Shown: positions 46,301-58,098 of the stretch, piece after piece
Layout: each line of letters starts with the position of its first letter
How positions within the stretch are numbered: the stretch's first letter is position 1
Program-made: the position numbers and the translations under genes
The notes under the pieces: generated by a model
Told to the model about the DNA's origin: nothing
The model's database searches: none
Seen by the model: only the letters and a program-made list of their open reading frames with translations
Source of the DNA: Akebia trifoliata
Lineage: Eukaryota; Streptophyta; Magnoliopsida; Ranunculales; Lardizabalaceae
DNA: 64,000 nt
Direction of reading: 5' to 3'
Assembly (NCBI GenBank): GCA_017979445.1
Contig: CM030706.1
Span: forward strand, 8,046,967 to 8,110,966

Positions 46301-49300
46301 ATAAAGGATTAGTCAATCAAATAATACATAGCAAGTGGATCGGTTTGAAAATATATGAGTTGCTAGTTGTAGAATATTATTCCTTCTAGACTTGAACCTA
46401 ACTAAAATAACAAAGGTTCGGAGAATTTGACCCCCTTTCGCCGAAGTATAATAATTTTCTCAACTCTTTTGTAATGGACATAGGGGTGAGGAATTGGGAT
46501 ATGAAATAAACAATAATATTTGATTATGTACTCTTAAGTAACAACCTTGAAAGATCTTAAGGTTTTCGACAGGGATACTTCATTGAAATGTCTTAATAGT
46601 CGGGTGCCAAAAATCCTTTGATCCATAACTAGACTCCATTGGTCTATGCCTCAAAGTGGAATATGTTGTATTAATTTTCTCTCTGTTTTTCTAGTATTAT
46701 TACATAAGTCGTTATAATTCTAAAGGTCCTTGTGACATTTAATTTGCATAAAGGTTCTTTTATTATACATTTTTTTTGGCCTTGACCTCCAGATTCTAGT
46801 TGATTTGGAACTCCATCAATGTTTGGATCCCTTTTCCACTATTTTTGTGTTTCTTCCTTACTCTATCTCTATACACTTACTTCTTCTTGAGACTTAGCAA
46901 GCTGTTAAGCCCTTTTAGTCAAAGTGCTTGTTGCACTTTTTCTTTCTTTCTTTGAAAAAAAAATAATAATAATAATTTGAGGATTAAAACATGGAAAGTT
47001 GCCAATATGAAATTTTAGATATGGTTAACTTTTAATTTGATCTTGATAGTTTGGATTTGTCTGATAAGTTTTGGAATCTGAAATTGTGCATGGTTATTTT
47101 TTTTTTTGTGACATTTCTTTCATTTTCTTTTTTATTTGAGTTTCTATTATGTATGTATTTAAAAAATGGATGCTCCTGAAGGTTGCGCTTTACACATTTG
47201 AGTCTTACTCCTTAAGGCTTTGGCTTCTGAACACCTTATCCCTACTCCTAAACGTTTAAAACACTGCCACACACCTTGCTGATGGCTAAAGTTATGCTCA
47301 GCACGGAAACTACCTCAAAGTAACAAATGAGCTGCTTCTAGAATCTTAACTAGGTATAAGGAAGCTCCTGCAATTACTGGCATCGTTTGCAAATTGTAAA
47401 TGACAATTGTTGGACAACCCTTTGAACAACTCTATATAGCATTCCTAATGCTCCAAGTGTATTGTTCATGAAGTTAGGAAAATCAGAATGGCTGATTTTT
47501 TTGCGAGAGTGATGCTTCTTGCTTTCACCTTTAAAAATGTTTTTTTATTTTTTTTTAAACTTTATAAGCTTATTTTTCTGTTATGGTTACTATTTAGTTG
47601 AACGAATCTTCCAAATATCTATATGCAAAATTACTGGTGTGTTGTCTGATTGCTACATACTGCCACTTAAATTTGTTGGTCTCTTTTGGCTTCACTTGTC
47701 ATGTCTTCACTAATGCATTTTAATTTGACCTAAATCATGAATTCATGATATTTCTGTTCTACGAAGTACCATTATGGGATTGTTGCTGTTCCTTGTAATT
47801 GTTACTCTGAATATTACTCAATTGAAAACCGTTTTTTATTAATGAATACTCGCACTTGTAGTCTTACACTCACCAACTATTTAGCTTTGGGTTTATATAG
47901 GTTTTGAACAATTTTGGCTCATTATTCTGACGCGCCTGCTTTGGCTTTATTTGCACTAGTTATCTTGACTGAGCAAGGGGGGTTACGATACGTTGAGAAT
48001 ATCACAAAGAAATTTGTGGAGTTGACCATGGCACATAGGGGAGAGGTCAAAGTCACTGTGAAAACTGTCATTGTAAGTTATTTTTCTCCTTGACATACTT
48101 ATATTTCGTGGCAAAGCGCACTATTCATAACTAGCGTAGTGTTGGGTCTTTTGGGATTTGTAAGATATTTTCTTTCTGGAGATGAGGATTCTGAGTATGG
48201 TATACTTGATTTTGGAAAAATCTTCATAAATACTGCATCTTTTGATGTCCATGATGCTTGTTTGAGTGTTTAACCAATATGTGGATCTTGATCCATGTGG
48301 TCACAGGTCTGATCCGGCTTACTCTCTGAAAAAGGTTTATTTTCTAACTGCTTGTGCTATAGTATAATGGCCCAGGTTTTAGTTTATTTCGACACACTTG
48401 ATCCTTGTGGAAATGGAACTATTTTGTGGATATAGGCGGAAGCATTTGGAAAACTATGGAAATGTTGTGAAAATCACTAAAAAATTGTATTAAACTATTA
48501 GATAGAGTGCTTTTTATAGAAATGACAAAGCAAGCATGTAAAGTCACAAGCCACTTTAGATGAAACAGCCGTTAAGACACTATGACAGTCAACATACAAA
48601 TTTATATGTCAACAAAAGGGTTGAACTAAGGACAACGAAGTGTTGGTTCTTGTTCCCAAACAGCCAAAGGGTTGAACTAAGGACAACAATCTCTGACATG
48701 GGAGGCTATCAAATCAAAGGTTTAAATCCTTGTTTCGATGCAATGTTTTGGTCAGGAGAAAAATCCAAATGGTCTCGACCAATACTTCCTAGACAATCCA
48801 AAACATTGTATGTTTCAGAGTCCATGTTTTGTTCCGATTTCTGCGGAGACTGGAATGTTCTGCTGAAACCTTCTGAGACTGATCAAGCTTTGAACAATGA
48901 TCATGTCAAATCATCACCACTTTGCGCCTTCATACGTGGTTCAAAATAATTAGAGATGATGTAGTTTAGACGTCTATTGTTCCCTCAAAAATCAGTTTTT
49001 TCATTTGGACAGCTTCCCTTGGTCAAATTCTAACTTTCGATAACCCGATTAAACGGGGCTTTTCCTCACCAAATTATTGCTTCCTTTGTAAAAAGGCTGG
49101 GGAATCACGGAACCACATTGTTATTCATTGTCCTTTCTCTCCTTGCATTTGGTTTCACTTCCTTTCTCCCTTTCACTTAGTTGGAGGTCTTATCTTTGTT
49201 TATTGGGTGAAATTATAACGTTTTCTCCCATAGAAAAAGATATTTGTGGGTCGTTCTTCTTTTTGCCTTGTGCCGGGGACTTTGGAAAGAGAAACAGAAT

Positions 49301-52300
49301 GGTGTTCTAAGGAGAGGAAAAGACTCCAAGAGGTCATTTTGGATATTTTGGGTTGGATTTTTTTGTGGAGCAAGCTGTCAAAGGAGTTTGAAGGGTGTTT
49401 TTCGAAGATTTTATTTTTAAGTGGGTTTCTCTGTGCCATGTGTAGCTCGTTTGTGGCCAAACTTCCTTTCTTTCTTTTGTTTCTTTTTGCCTTGTCTTTT
49501 TTGTTGTATTATTGTATAGGGAACACTTCGGCCGCTTCACTTTTTCATTACTAATAAAATCTTATACTTTGAAAAAAAAAAAATTACAGAGGATGGAGTC
49601 CAATGTTAACTGCGCTCCTACATCATATGATTTATATAAAGGCTTGGGGGATGGTATATGACCATCCCCGACAAGGGACAATGATATTGTGGCTGCTATT
49701 TTTCTGATCCACTATTTGTCTCTATGTTACCAAATTCTACTAGATCGAATTGCAAACTGGTACAAAGTTGAACCAATTCGTGGTGCAGTTTCTATATTGG
49801 GTTCGTGGAATTCAGCAAACCTGTGCTAACTAATTTGTGAACCCAACCATTCTGGTTTACTGAATTTTATTATTGAGTTTGGTGAACCAAATCGTGAAGT
49901 ATACAATGTTTAGTTGTTGTTTTTGAAATATTCAGTTATGCATATATATATATATATATATATATATGTAAAAGAGAAGCAAAACTAGAATTTTTGATGT
50001 AGGACGAGGAGGGAAAAAAATGAAATCTGGGATAGAAGGATAGAACCTTGGAATCACACCAAGAATGGTGGAGAATTCACTTCACTCCATGAAAGAAACT
50101 CATTCTTTATTCATCAAATTATTCGTTAAAAAAAATCCTAATACAATCTATATATAAAGAAAATAAATCTAAGAATCCTAATTAATCTAAAATACCAAAT
50201 ACATAACCTAATTTCATAACTTTCTCTCCTAATTTTCCAACCCCTATAAACTTAAATAAAAAACAAACTAAATTTATCAAACTACCCCTAAATATTATAC
50301 TAAGATCATGGGTTAATAAAACATGAAAATAAGCCTCAAAGACCATAAAAATAAGGTCCTAAAATAGAAAATTAAATAAAAACTAAAATCTACTCTTGAA
50401 GCTTTGATGTCCCCATCAATTTTTCTATTTAACACTTGAAAATTTATTAACCCTATATTTGTACTTGTAATTTGCATGCTTAAATTATATACACACACAT
50501 GCACAAGTGAATTGAAGCGAACCAAGAAATCTATTATCTTTGCCTAGCCTTACACACATGGTTCATTTTAGAGTTGCGACCACAAACGTGAGACCTTCTG
50601 CCTAATAAACTTTTCCAGCGGCTTCACTAGTCACTGGTTATCTGATAGTCACGTAATCAGATCATCACCCCTGTAACAGTTTGAAGAAAATCCACTAGGA
50701 TCTTCTTGTTATTTCTCTTCCCCAAGAAAACACCCTACTGAAAGAGAATCTAGTGTAACCTCTTAACCCAAGAAGATTACCCAACTTTCTTCAGCCTTCT
50801 TCCAGGCCACACAACAAGCAAAAAGAAAATTGGTCACATTTTCCTCATTATTACATAATGCTTATGAAGGAGAAGCTTTTGAAGCTTTCACTTAACTTCT
50901 GGATGGCTAAAACCCGTCTCCCGATTTGCCAAGGGCATTGACACTTCTTTGGGATAATTTTCATTCTTTTAAAAGCAACTATTAAATTCAAATAATATTT
51001 GTTATTGTATCTTTGTAGAGTTAGAAAGAGAACCTTGTTCTTTGTCGAAACTCAAAAAATCACCTCCGTTTTATTTTCTATATATAATTCAGTGACTTCA
51101 ACAATTCTCTTTATTTCCGTATATCGTACTTTTGAAGTACATGTTTCTACATCCTACCATCCTACCTTTGACTTTTTCGCTAGTGTGCTGCTTAGAATTT
51201 TAAGGAATCAATTTTGATACAAAAAAATTATTTGCCAATAATATAGTCGTAACACTAATCAAAATACAAATAAATAATCATTTAGATGAGAATGAGAGAA
51301 CATTTATTTTATCATAGATTGAAAATATTTTGAAAATAAAGATGCTCAAGGATGACGACTAAGGGATGGCCCCTTGCCTTGAAGTTTCCATAGGAGCATC
51401 TTAAATAGCCAAGTCCGTTAGAAATAATATTGGAAGCTCGAATTATGACATAGCAGAAGCGTGTGAATCAAGAGACTTGATAGGAATTAAGATATTGTGT
51501 TCAATAGGACACTCCAAATCAATTTGAATCAATAGATTCAATTGATAAATAAGCAATAGCTTGAAAGAAAATAAAGCATAAAGCTAAAAAGTAATTAAGA
51601 GAGAAAATATAATTGAATTGATTGATTGTTTGATTATTATTAATTTTCGGATTTGGAGTTCCTTAGATAGATAACTCTATCATAACAATTTAAAATTCTA
51701 CTAAAATATTAAAAATTAACATTCTTAACATATCTTTAACATAATACTAACTTTTTAATCCTGTTTGAACTCAAATTGGACACTTCTAATTATATAGCTT
51801 AAATAATAAAAACAAATTAGAAACTAGTAAGGAATTGTACTTCTAACTTAACTATGAAATAGAAATCCTACTAGAACTCTAACTAGGATTGTAGATATCC
51901 TACATCAAAGTATGACTGTAAAAGATAAAAGACCCACAGATAATTTCCGAAACTGGTATATGAATTTTAAGTTTATTTTCTTTTTATAGAAATTGAAACC
52001 CACAATTAAATGAGACTGTAGGGCAAAGCCACATTAAGATGTTCTGATCTCTTAGTGTCAATCTAATCATAAGACTGCGTTTTTTTTTTTTTTTTTTACA
52101 TAAATCTTGTAAATCTGACATTGACAATGTATTTCAATCAGCCGCAAAGTTAGTTCTTGATTGTGTTTAATGAAGCTTTTAGTTAGAGCTTTCTCTTGTT
52201 GGCATAAAAGAACATTTAGTTAGAGCCACCTGGTTTCGAATTATTTTTTTTACATTTCACCACTGATGCTATGTACGTGAAACCCAATTTTCCAACCATT

Positions 52301-53153
52301 TATTCTACTCTGTTTCCTTTTTCGTCAGCCCCTCCCACCAGAAGAGGAGAAACAACTTAATGAGACACTGCTGGAGATTGTTGGACGTGGGAAGAAGGTT
52401 AAGGTTGAACAAAAGGTACTTACCTTACATCAAATTTTCTTACTGTATTTCTTTTTTTATTAGTTTAAGCTTGTTTACACCATGCATGCCATTTTGGTTT
52501 AGGATTTTCACATGGTCAGCTGAGAATCACATTGCCCTACTCTTTTCCTTTGACTTATAATATTTGATAAAAAAAATAAAAATAAAACCGACTTGTTTGA
52601 ACCATCTGTTTTAGCTATGTTGAAATAAGTCCATGAAAGTATAGTGCTTACTCGTATGGCCATACCCAAACATGGAAGACTGGTATCATGAAAAGTTTCT
52701 GTTTTATAACATGGTAACATATTGTTTCATCCATGAAAGTTTCTGTTTTGTAAACATAGAAACCTCTCATATTTGCCATGAGAAATTTCTGTTTTATAAA
52801 ATAAAACTTCTTATTCTACTATGAATTATTTATGTTTTGTAATATAAAAATATCATGACTCTAGTATCCATGGTTTTGGAACCCGCAGGACATTTTAATA
52901 AAGGTATCCTTTGATAACAATTAAGACCTCTATTTTTGTTTTTTTTTTTTAAAGCTTTTTATTTACACAATATTGTAGTTGGTTTTTGAAGAAAATGAGT
53001 CTAATTTACACCATCCACCTGCAGATTGACCCAAGCATTCTAGGTGGACTGGTGGTGGAATTTGGGCAAAAGCTTTTTGATATGTCGATAAGGACGAGGG
53101 CAAAACAGATGGAGAGGTTCTTGCGGGAGCCCGTCAACTTTGATAGCATCTAA
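40344..53153 (+). CDS. OSCP: Mitochondrial ATP synthase subunit O (OSCP), complete, six exons
   Basis: Exons: 40344-40472, 40971-41021, 42248-42491, 47960-48072, 52329-52415 and 53025-53153. All junctions are GT/AG and together encode 250 residues. OSCP forms the stalk cap that links the F1 catalytic head to the peripheral stalk of the inner-membrane ATP synthase. Exon 1 is an Arg/Ser/Leu-rich mitochondrial presequence ([20 protein letters not shown]). Exon 3 has the N-terminal helical domain ([31 protein letters not shown]). Exon 4, joined in phase 1, gives [17 protein letters not shown] and [13 protein letters not shown]. Exons 5-6 carry the C-terminal delta/OSCP signature ([32 protein letters not shown]). 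Length matches plant OSCPs. Introns 3 (5.5 kb) and 4 (4.3 kb) are swollen by mobile elements. The start was chosen because it opens the presequence right after the telo-box. Confidence 0.95.
41330..41430 (-). repeat. Possible SINE (tRNA-like head) in OSCP intron 2
   Basis: On the minus strand an A-box-like AGCGCTAAGTTGTTAAGTTC is followed about 35 bases later by a B-box-like GGGTTCAAAACCC. The spacing fits an RNA polymerase III promoter. Tail and target duplication were not identified. Confidence 0.4.
41700..42010. other. OSCP intron 2, possible decayed LTR-like sequence
   Basis: A stretch with purine-rich AGAAGAGGAGAAGAAGAAG and later GGGCTCACATAAATAAAACAAG resembles retrotransposon LTR leader sequence. 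No ends, target duplication or coding part are visible. Confidence 0.2.
42671..42857 (-). mobile_element. Au-like SINE in OSCP intron 3
   Basis: On the minus strand a tRNA-like head (GGTGGCTAGGACC, then B-box-like GGTCCTGAGTTTAATTC) is followed by the body words CCTAGTATATGTGG, GGGGTTACATACAT, GTGGGATTAGTCGGG and GGCTCGGATACC. It ends in ATCAAAAACAAA. This order matches the plant Au SINE family as I remember it. An 18-base run of G (42767-42784 on the plus strand) interrupts the middle. Confidence 0.65.
42767..42784. repeat. 18-base poly-G run
   Basis: Uninterrupted G on the plus strand inside the SINE. The length is likely to be variable or misassembled. Confidence 0.95.
42960..43210. mobile_element. 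Diverged copy of the Micron-like double-hairpin MITE in OSCP intron 3
   Basis: GGGGAGGATGATAATTCTCA...GGGAATTATCTTTCCAAAAATGAGCTAATTC...GAACTTCTTA follows the layout of the first hairpin of the elements at 13538 and 27351. Then TTTTTGTGGCATCATCTCC...AAGATCATTCTCATCCAAAA follows the second hairpin. Identity is low (roughly 70% by eye), so this is an old relic. Confidence 0.45.
43340..44870. repeat. Diverged large direct duplication (~0.9 kb period) in OSCP intron 3
   Basis: Two blocks, about 43340-43870 and 44265-44790, align in the same order: ATGACGGGTGCTTTACAACTC/ATGATGGATGCTTTACAATTC, AAGAAAGTAT, CATACCA, AAAGACAATGATAAA, GGAATGGGCTTAT, CAAATAGCAAAG and AATAATGA. Identity is about 70-75% by eye with many indels. 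Both may be copies of a long-dead mobile element. No protein family was recognised. Confidence 0.6.
45230..47959. other. Remainder of OSCP intron 3, no other feature defined
   Basis: It contains a short diverged direct repeat (ACTATAAAGGGTATGTTCTCTAG near 45664 and ACTACAAAGAGTATGTTCTTTAG near 45910) and T-rich stretches. No coding sequence. Confidence 0.4.
48600..48700. repeat. ~50-bp partial tandem duplication in OSCP intron 4
   Basis: AAAGGGTTGAACTAAGGACAA occurs at 48615 and again at 48665, each after sequence ending in AACA or GCC. Confidence 0.7.
48700..49990. repeat. Dispersed repeat copy B in OSCP intron 4, split by a LINE fragment
   Basis: The outer parts (48700-48910 and about 49690-49990) match the sequence at 7800-8790 in the same order. 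A 5'-truncated LINE (48963-49583) is inserted between them. A (TA)n microsatellite at about 49940-49967 lies near the right side. Confidence 0.55.
48963..49583 (+). pseudogene. 5'-truncated LINE fragment (zf-RVT and 3' tail)
   Basis: A frame with the reverse-transcriptase-associated zinc-binding region ([38 protein letters not shown]) is followed by 3' sequence and a 12-base poly-A tail at 49572-49583. It is the typical 3' remnant of incomplete target-primed reverse transcription. It lies sense to the OSCP gene, in intron 4. Confidence 0.78.
50000..52328. other. Remainder of OSCP intron 4, AT-rich
   Basis: No exon or RNA gene was recognised. A T-run lies at 52080-52097. The acceptor of exon 5 (TTTTTCGTCAG) closes it. 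Confidence 0.5.
52685..52850. repeat. Imperfect tandem repeat in OSCP intron 5
   Basis: Three or four units contain CATGAAAAGTTTCTGTTTTATAA-like words (52687, 52731, 52780) and a weaker TGAATTATTTATGTTTTGTAATA at about 52820. Period is about 45-50 bp. Confidence 0.65.
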
Positions 53154-53700
53154 AAAAGAGGCTTCATTGAAGCATTGTAGCATGATGGATGAGCTTGCTA
53201 TGATCACTCATTTTCATGTTACTTCTGTTGCATTTTCAATCAAGTACTCTGAGAGAGAGGTTTCTCATTAGAGCCTTGGATTGGTGGTATTTATCTCTTC
53301 GAGTCTTTGGGTTGTAGGTCTTTCAATCTGAAATAAGGTATCAACACTACACTTATGTTTGGGGAACAAACCTTTTTTTTTTTTTCCATTTGGTCTTTTG
53401 TTTTGTTTCTTTGAATCATAAATCCAAACATTTCTTGCACAGCTCATTTTCTAAGTAGTAGTGTTTAACCAGGGATACTCAGTCTCTTAAGCCCTTGACA
53501 AATTTCAGCAAATAGTTTGCAGCTGTAAATCATTTGTAGTGCAAATCTTTTGCATTTACATGAGTACCTATCAAGCAGGGCCTGCGCCCCAAATGTTTTG
53601 CAATGAACAATTTACTATGGCTCTGGAGCTATTGGGAAATCTTATATGAAATCATATTTTGTTTGTGATTGGTTCATAATTGCAATTATTTTATTGATAA
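53154..53700 (+). other. OSCP 3' untranslated region and downstream DNA
   Basis: It follows the TAA at 53151-53153. A T-run at 53370-53382 and several AATAA-like words near 53660-53690 could serve polyadenylation. The exact end is not readable. Confidence 0.4.
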
Positions 53701-53759
53701 GCTGGGGATATACATTCTCATATAATTACATGAGAGGTCATTACACAAAATAGTGAAAA

Positions 53760-55080
53760 ACATCAGGAAATAAGGAAGTATCTTATGAGAAAATAAGTCC
53801 TTGATGATGCCCCCCTTGCTTTGCTAGGTTGATTAGCTTCTCGCCGTTGGAAAACAAATTGAAATTCACTGAAGAGGGCCAGCCGCTCATGATTCCGTTT
53901 GCTACTAATTGCATTAGAATTATCTGACAATTTCATAATTCTTGGCAAGTCTTCCTTTCTTTCTACCTTAAGAGGAGCTTCAAGAATAGAAGTCAGTGAG
54001 TGAGTTTGATTGTAGCAATATCTAAGCCTTGACAAAAATTCCAGCCACTGTTAAGGAAGGATCCTTCCGAGTTTTGAGCAAGATACAATAATCACCTCCC
54101 GAGGGAAGAAGGGATCCGTCACAATTGAATTTGATAACTCCTTAAGGAGGACAAGCCCAAAAAACTGAGATAGAGCGAGGAGGAATAGGGAAGCTTCAAG
54201 TTCATAATACGTTGAAGATCTTCATGAATATTACATTACCTATTCCCAAACGATGAATCCCAAAACGAAGAAGAAATGATTTCCAGATCCACGAGCTGAA
54301 TGAACTTTTGAAAAACAGATGATCGTTATCTTCTCTGGCTTGCAGACAAAGAGAACAGAGCGAGAGACCATATTAAGACCTCTCTTTTGCAGATTTTCGA
54401 TAGTGAGAATACAATTAATGAATGAATATCTCGGAATTCTAAGTGGATTACAAACAATTTTTGCCAGCCAATTTGATTACTATCAGTGTAGAGTGTAGAT
54501 GCGTGTATTCCCAAGCAGATTTAAAGCTGAAGATGTCACAGGCGTGAGGGGTCCATATATACTTGTTTCGTATTTCAGCTTCAAGAAGAGGTGGTGAATA
54601 AACTTGATTCACTACAGACCTCATTCGGTCATTATGAGGGGGCAAAGCAACCTCGATTCAGAGCTTACAAGTTCTGTCTGCCACCTTAGCATTTGGCCGA
54701 ATTGAGATATCAAAGAGCCATCTTTCCAAAAAAGAATGTATTTTCTCCATTGCCAATCAAAACTCTGATATTTTTCATTACTAGATCTCTTATTCTTAGA
54801 ATACCTCTCTAAGCCTATGAGTCATTTCGACGAAGAGAGAAAGACCAAATGTCACCACCTCCAATGTATCTTCTACGAATCCAGGAATAGACCAAAATAG
54901 TTTGATCATGCCTGCCTGCCATTTCCCAATAATGCCAAGTCCACCCTCGGAAAGAGGTTTACATACATTGTTCCAGTTGAGTAAGGTGGTAAGAATTTTG
55001 AAGGTTTGGACCTCTCCAAAGAAATCTCAAAGAGGGATTCAGTTTTCTTTTGCATTCCTTTTGGGATGTTAAAAGCTAAA
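53760..55080 (-). pseudogene. LINE reverse-transcriptase C-terminal relic, antisense
   Basis: On the minus strand, pieces read as the region downstream of LINE RT: NWNNVCKPLSEGGLGI near 54960, VLIGNGENTFFFG near 54750, and KYIWTPHACDIFSFKSAWEY near 54560, followed by 3' sequence. Frames are broken by many stops and shifts. It is a different copy from the LINE at 29313-36976. Confidence 0.75.
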
Positions 55081-55439
55081 AGCCAATAAATGTGGAGGCT
55101 ATATAAAGGACAGATTTGGCAAGCTCCAAACAGTCAGAATAGGATAGTATAAGAGATATCCAACCCTCGATGCAATCCATTAGCAGTTGACAAAGGTATG
55201 AAGACATTCGAGAAGAAAAAAAAACTAAGTGGGGTTTTGATTTGACTTCAAAATGCGGATTTTAGTGCATTTGCGCTGAAAATCTGCGTTTTGATCCGTA
55301 ATTACCATTTGTTAAAAAAAATTGCGTTTTTAAATGCAGATATGAAAAGCAGTAAAAATAAGCTTTTTTAATTCGCGTATGTGGGAGAAACGAGCTATTG
55401 AAAAACGGTTCATGTGAAATGACCGAACTACCCATCGCA

Positions 55440-55900
55440 ATTTTCTTCTCATCTTCTCTTCTGTCAACAGAGCCGCACATAGTAGCTCATTGTTCTCGAC
55501 AAAACCTCACCCACATTTGTTCTTCTCTTCTTCTTGTAAAAGCCTCGCACAACTCTCTCTGCTTGTCGACAGCACGCAGCTGTTCTTGTCGATACTACCT
55601 CAGACAGCCCTGTAGATCTTCATCTCGACTGAACCTCACACACCACAGTCCTCTAGATCTTCTTCTCGATAGATCCTCACAAAGCCCTAACCCTCAGCCA
55701 TTTTTTCCCTTTTGTTCTTGACAGAAGTTCACACAGCCCTAACCCTCAAACAGAGTGTTTCAACAGTAGCCGATCTCGACACCATCTTCTTCGGCTTGAG
55801 CAGACCTCGGCTCCATCTTTTCCTACGACGATCGTGCAGATATCCTCTCTCTCTTTCTCTCTGCCAAAGAAACCCTCGATTTTAAGAAACTCTCGATTTG
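55440..55900 (+). other. Probable 5' untranslated exon of the GSK3-like kinase gene
   Basis: A pyrimidine-rich leader with recurring CTTCTCGAC(A/T)GA.CCTCACA-type units (at least five between 55485 and 55735) and a CTCTCTCTTTCTCTCTG tract ends at a plausible donor, CGATTT/GTATGT near 55899. A matching acceptor, TTCTCTTAG at 57055-57063, precedes the exon carrying the start codon. The assignment is inference from position and splice signals. Confidence 0.45.
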
Positions 55901-55954
55901 TATGTAAAAATTAATGGTTTTTCATCTTCAAAATCAAGGGTTTTTGTTGATTGC

Positions 55955-56240
55955 ATATTTATAAATTGAATCGAATGTTAAGGGGAGTTATAGATAATTT
56001 ATATTTGTAAATTGAATCGAATGTTATCGAGTATTCGACAATCAAATTTATAAATTTATAATTTTTTTTTTTTATAAAGCGAATATTATCGGGTATTCGA
56101 TAATCTAATTTATAAATTTATAAAATAATTTTTTTTGATGGGATCGAATCGAATATTATCGAGTTTTCAATATTCTAATTTCTAAAATTTTAAACTTTTT
56201 TAATAAATTGATTCGAATGTTATCGGGTATTCCTAGCATG
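55955..56240. repeat. Minisatellite in the kinase leader intron, four units
   Basis: Units of about 75-95 bp each contain GAATCGAATGTTATCGAGTAT or close variants (GCGAATATTATCGGGTATTC, CGAATATTATCGAGTTTTC, TTCGAATGTTATCGGGTATTC). AAATTTATAAATTTATAA and T-runs follow. Confidence 0.8.
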
Positions 56241-57372
56241 TAGCCATTAATGCTGTTGATTTTCAAAAAGAGTTGATCCCGAAAAATCCTGATCCGATCG
56301 GTATAGTTTTCGTCGTCAAAATTTCTTATTTAAGAACGATTGTCATTGATTTAATGTTTATTTCTGTTCATTTGGTAAATTTTCTCTGGATTTAATTTGT
56401 ATAGAGTTTGAAATCGAATCCGATAGTGTTTAATATGATCTGCTTGGTTTTGTTGGTTTGGATGCATAAATCTTTTTGCTTAGGGTGATCTGGTATATTT
56501 TGTCTGAATTTTTTAGTTTGATCAACGCGATCCTGTTTTTTTTTGGGTGCTATTTTGTTATTGTTTTGCGGGAGTTTGGTTGAGCTTATCTCATAATTTA
56601 CTACTCTTTGCTATTTGGTAAAGTTTGATGGTAGACATTTCATAATAATGGTGTTTTCTAGGCATTCGAAGTATTATTTCATCATTTTTACCCTTTTTTC
56701 TTGATTTTTATTTATTCAAACAAAGTTATTTACTTTCTTAGCGAGATGAAATCAAAACAGAGAGCAAAGGGAAACGTTGGAAATAAAGAAAAGAAAATAT
56801 TTGAACTTATAAAAAAGTGATTTTCCTGTTTAGGTATTTTGTTTGGAAACATGACCACCTTTTCTCAATCTTGATATTTTGGCAACGATTATATAGTAGA
56901 TGGATGGTTGGGGACCAAGTGTGAGTTTCTATGCATACGTTGAATCAAATTTTTAGTATTCCGAGATGTGTATTATTGTGATTTAAAGGAATCCTGCACA
57001 TTTATGGTTGTTTTGAAATTTGGATCTGCTAATTTGTATTGCTCATCTTTTCTCTTCTCTTAGGGCATTGCTTAGACTGATCCATTGGTGCCCATGATTC
57101 AACTTACTAAATTTTCTGGTAGTTATAGATGCACACATCAAGAATCTTGTAGGCTATTGCTAACAACTTAGATGAGTCATGTGAGGACATGTGAATTTTC
57201 ACAATTCAGAGCAAATGCGTGGGACATAAGCAGCCTTTGTTTATTGCAACTTTGTGGAGATCAATAATCTCATTATGTATTCATCAGGTAAACTAATTGG
57301 GTTTCCTCGACTTGGAAAGCCAAGTGGACAAGTTGCTGGATCAATATCTGCACAAATCTCTTCTTTTAGCAA

Positions 57373-57486
57373 ATGGCTTCAGTGAGCACAGTGCCTGATT
57401 CTGTATTGAGAGAACCCAGTGTCAATGCTGTCGGTGTCGATAGGTTACCTGAGGAAAGGAATGACATGAAAATAAGGGATGATAAG
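57373..57486 (+). CDS. GSK3/SHAGGY-like protein kinase, group I, first coding exon (partial)
   Basis: The exon encodes 38 residues. It starts MASVSTVPDSVLREPSVNA and ends VDRLPEERNDMKIRDDK at donor AAG/GTAGAT, phase 0. The LPEExNDMKIRDDK block is the hallmark N-terminus of plant group-I SHAGGY-related kinases (Arabidopsis ASK-alpha/gamma/epsilon type), where an exon also ends at this point before EMEATVVDG. These Ser/Thr kinases act in brassinosteroid and stress signalling. No kinase-domain exon is found up to 64000, so either the first intron exceeds 5.2 kb to the gap, or later exons lie in the gap or beyond. The 5' leader is probably split, with UTR at 57064-57372. Part of this region, without the exon, is repeated after the gap. 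Confidence 0.85.
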
Positions 57487-57681
57487 GTAGATGTCGTGGT
57501 TTTTCCTTTATTCCTTAGGTATTTTGTTTGGCTGTCTATTTCTAATATAATATCCTTTCTTAATATATATCAAAACAATTCTTGTTCTTTTTTGGTTTAT
57601 AGTATGTTTATTATTTATTCACTACCAGCTACATGTAATCTATCTCAATGCTTAACTAAGATGTTGGTTATGAGATTTTAT

Positions 57682-58098
57682 GGGATTCAAGCCTTAGATG
57701 TGGTGCTAGTTCTGATATCAATAGATATGAACCTAATTAAAACACCAAATGCACATATGTGATAATGGTGAGGAAAATTTGGTCCTTATATCTTTGGGTT
57801 GCACACATCACAGTCGACATTTGTGGCCGCCCACTCTTTAGTGGTTTTTACTCTTGTACCCTTCTATATTAGTCCCCTCATGTAGCCCTTCCCCTCTATG
57901 GTGGCATTCATTTTGGTACCCTTTTTTTTCTTTTGGAGCCCCTAGGTAGTCCTTTCTCCATGTCTCTCATTTTGGGATTCAAGCCCAAGATGTGGCGTTG
58001 GCTCTGATGCCAATTTAGACAAACCTAACCAATACACCAAAAGCACTGAGGTGGTAATGGTGTAGATTGTTTAGCTCTTATCTCTTGGAGTTGTAACA
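57682..58098. repeat. Direct repeat, ~292-bp period, in kinase intron 1
   Basis: GGGATTCAAGCCTTAGATGTGG (57682) and GGGATTCAAGCCCAAGATGTGG (57974) start two ~120-bp units that also share CTCTGATGCCAA-like, ACACCAAA, GGTAATGGTG and TTATCTCTTGGAGTTG-like words, at roughly 75% identity. Confidence 0.65.

Noticed and set aside
49128..49554. Overlapping frames on both strands near 49.2-49.5 kb
   Set aside because: They lie in the 3' part of a truncated LINE; the real signal is the zf-RVT region just upstream in another frame.
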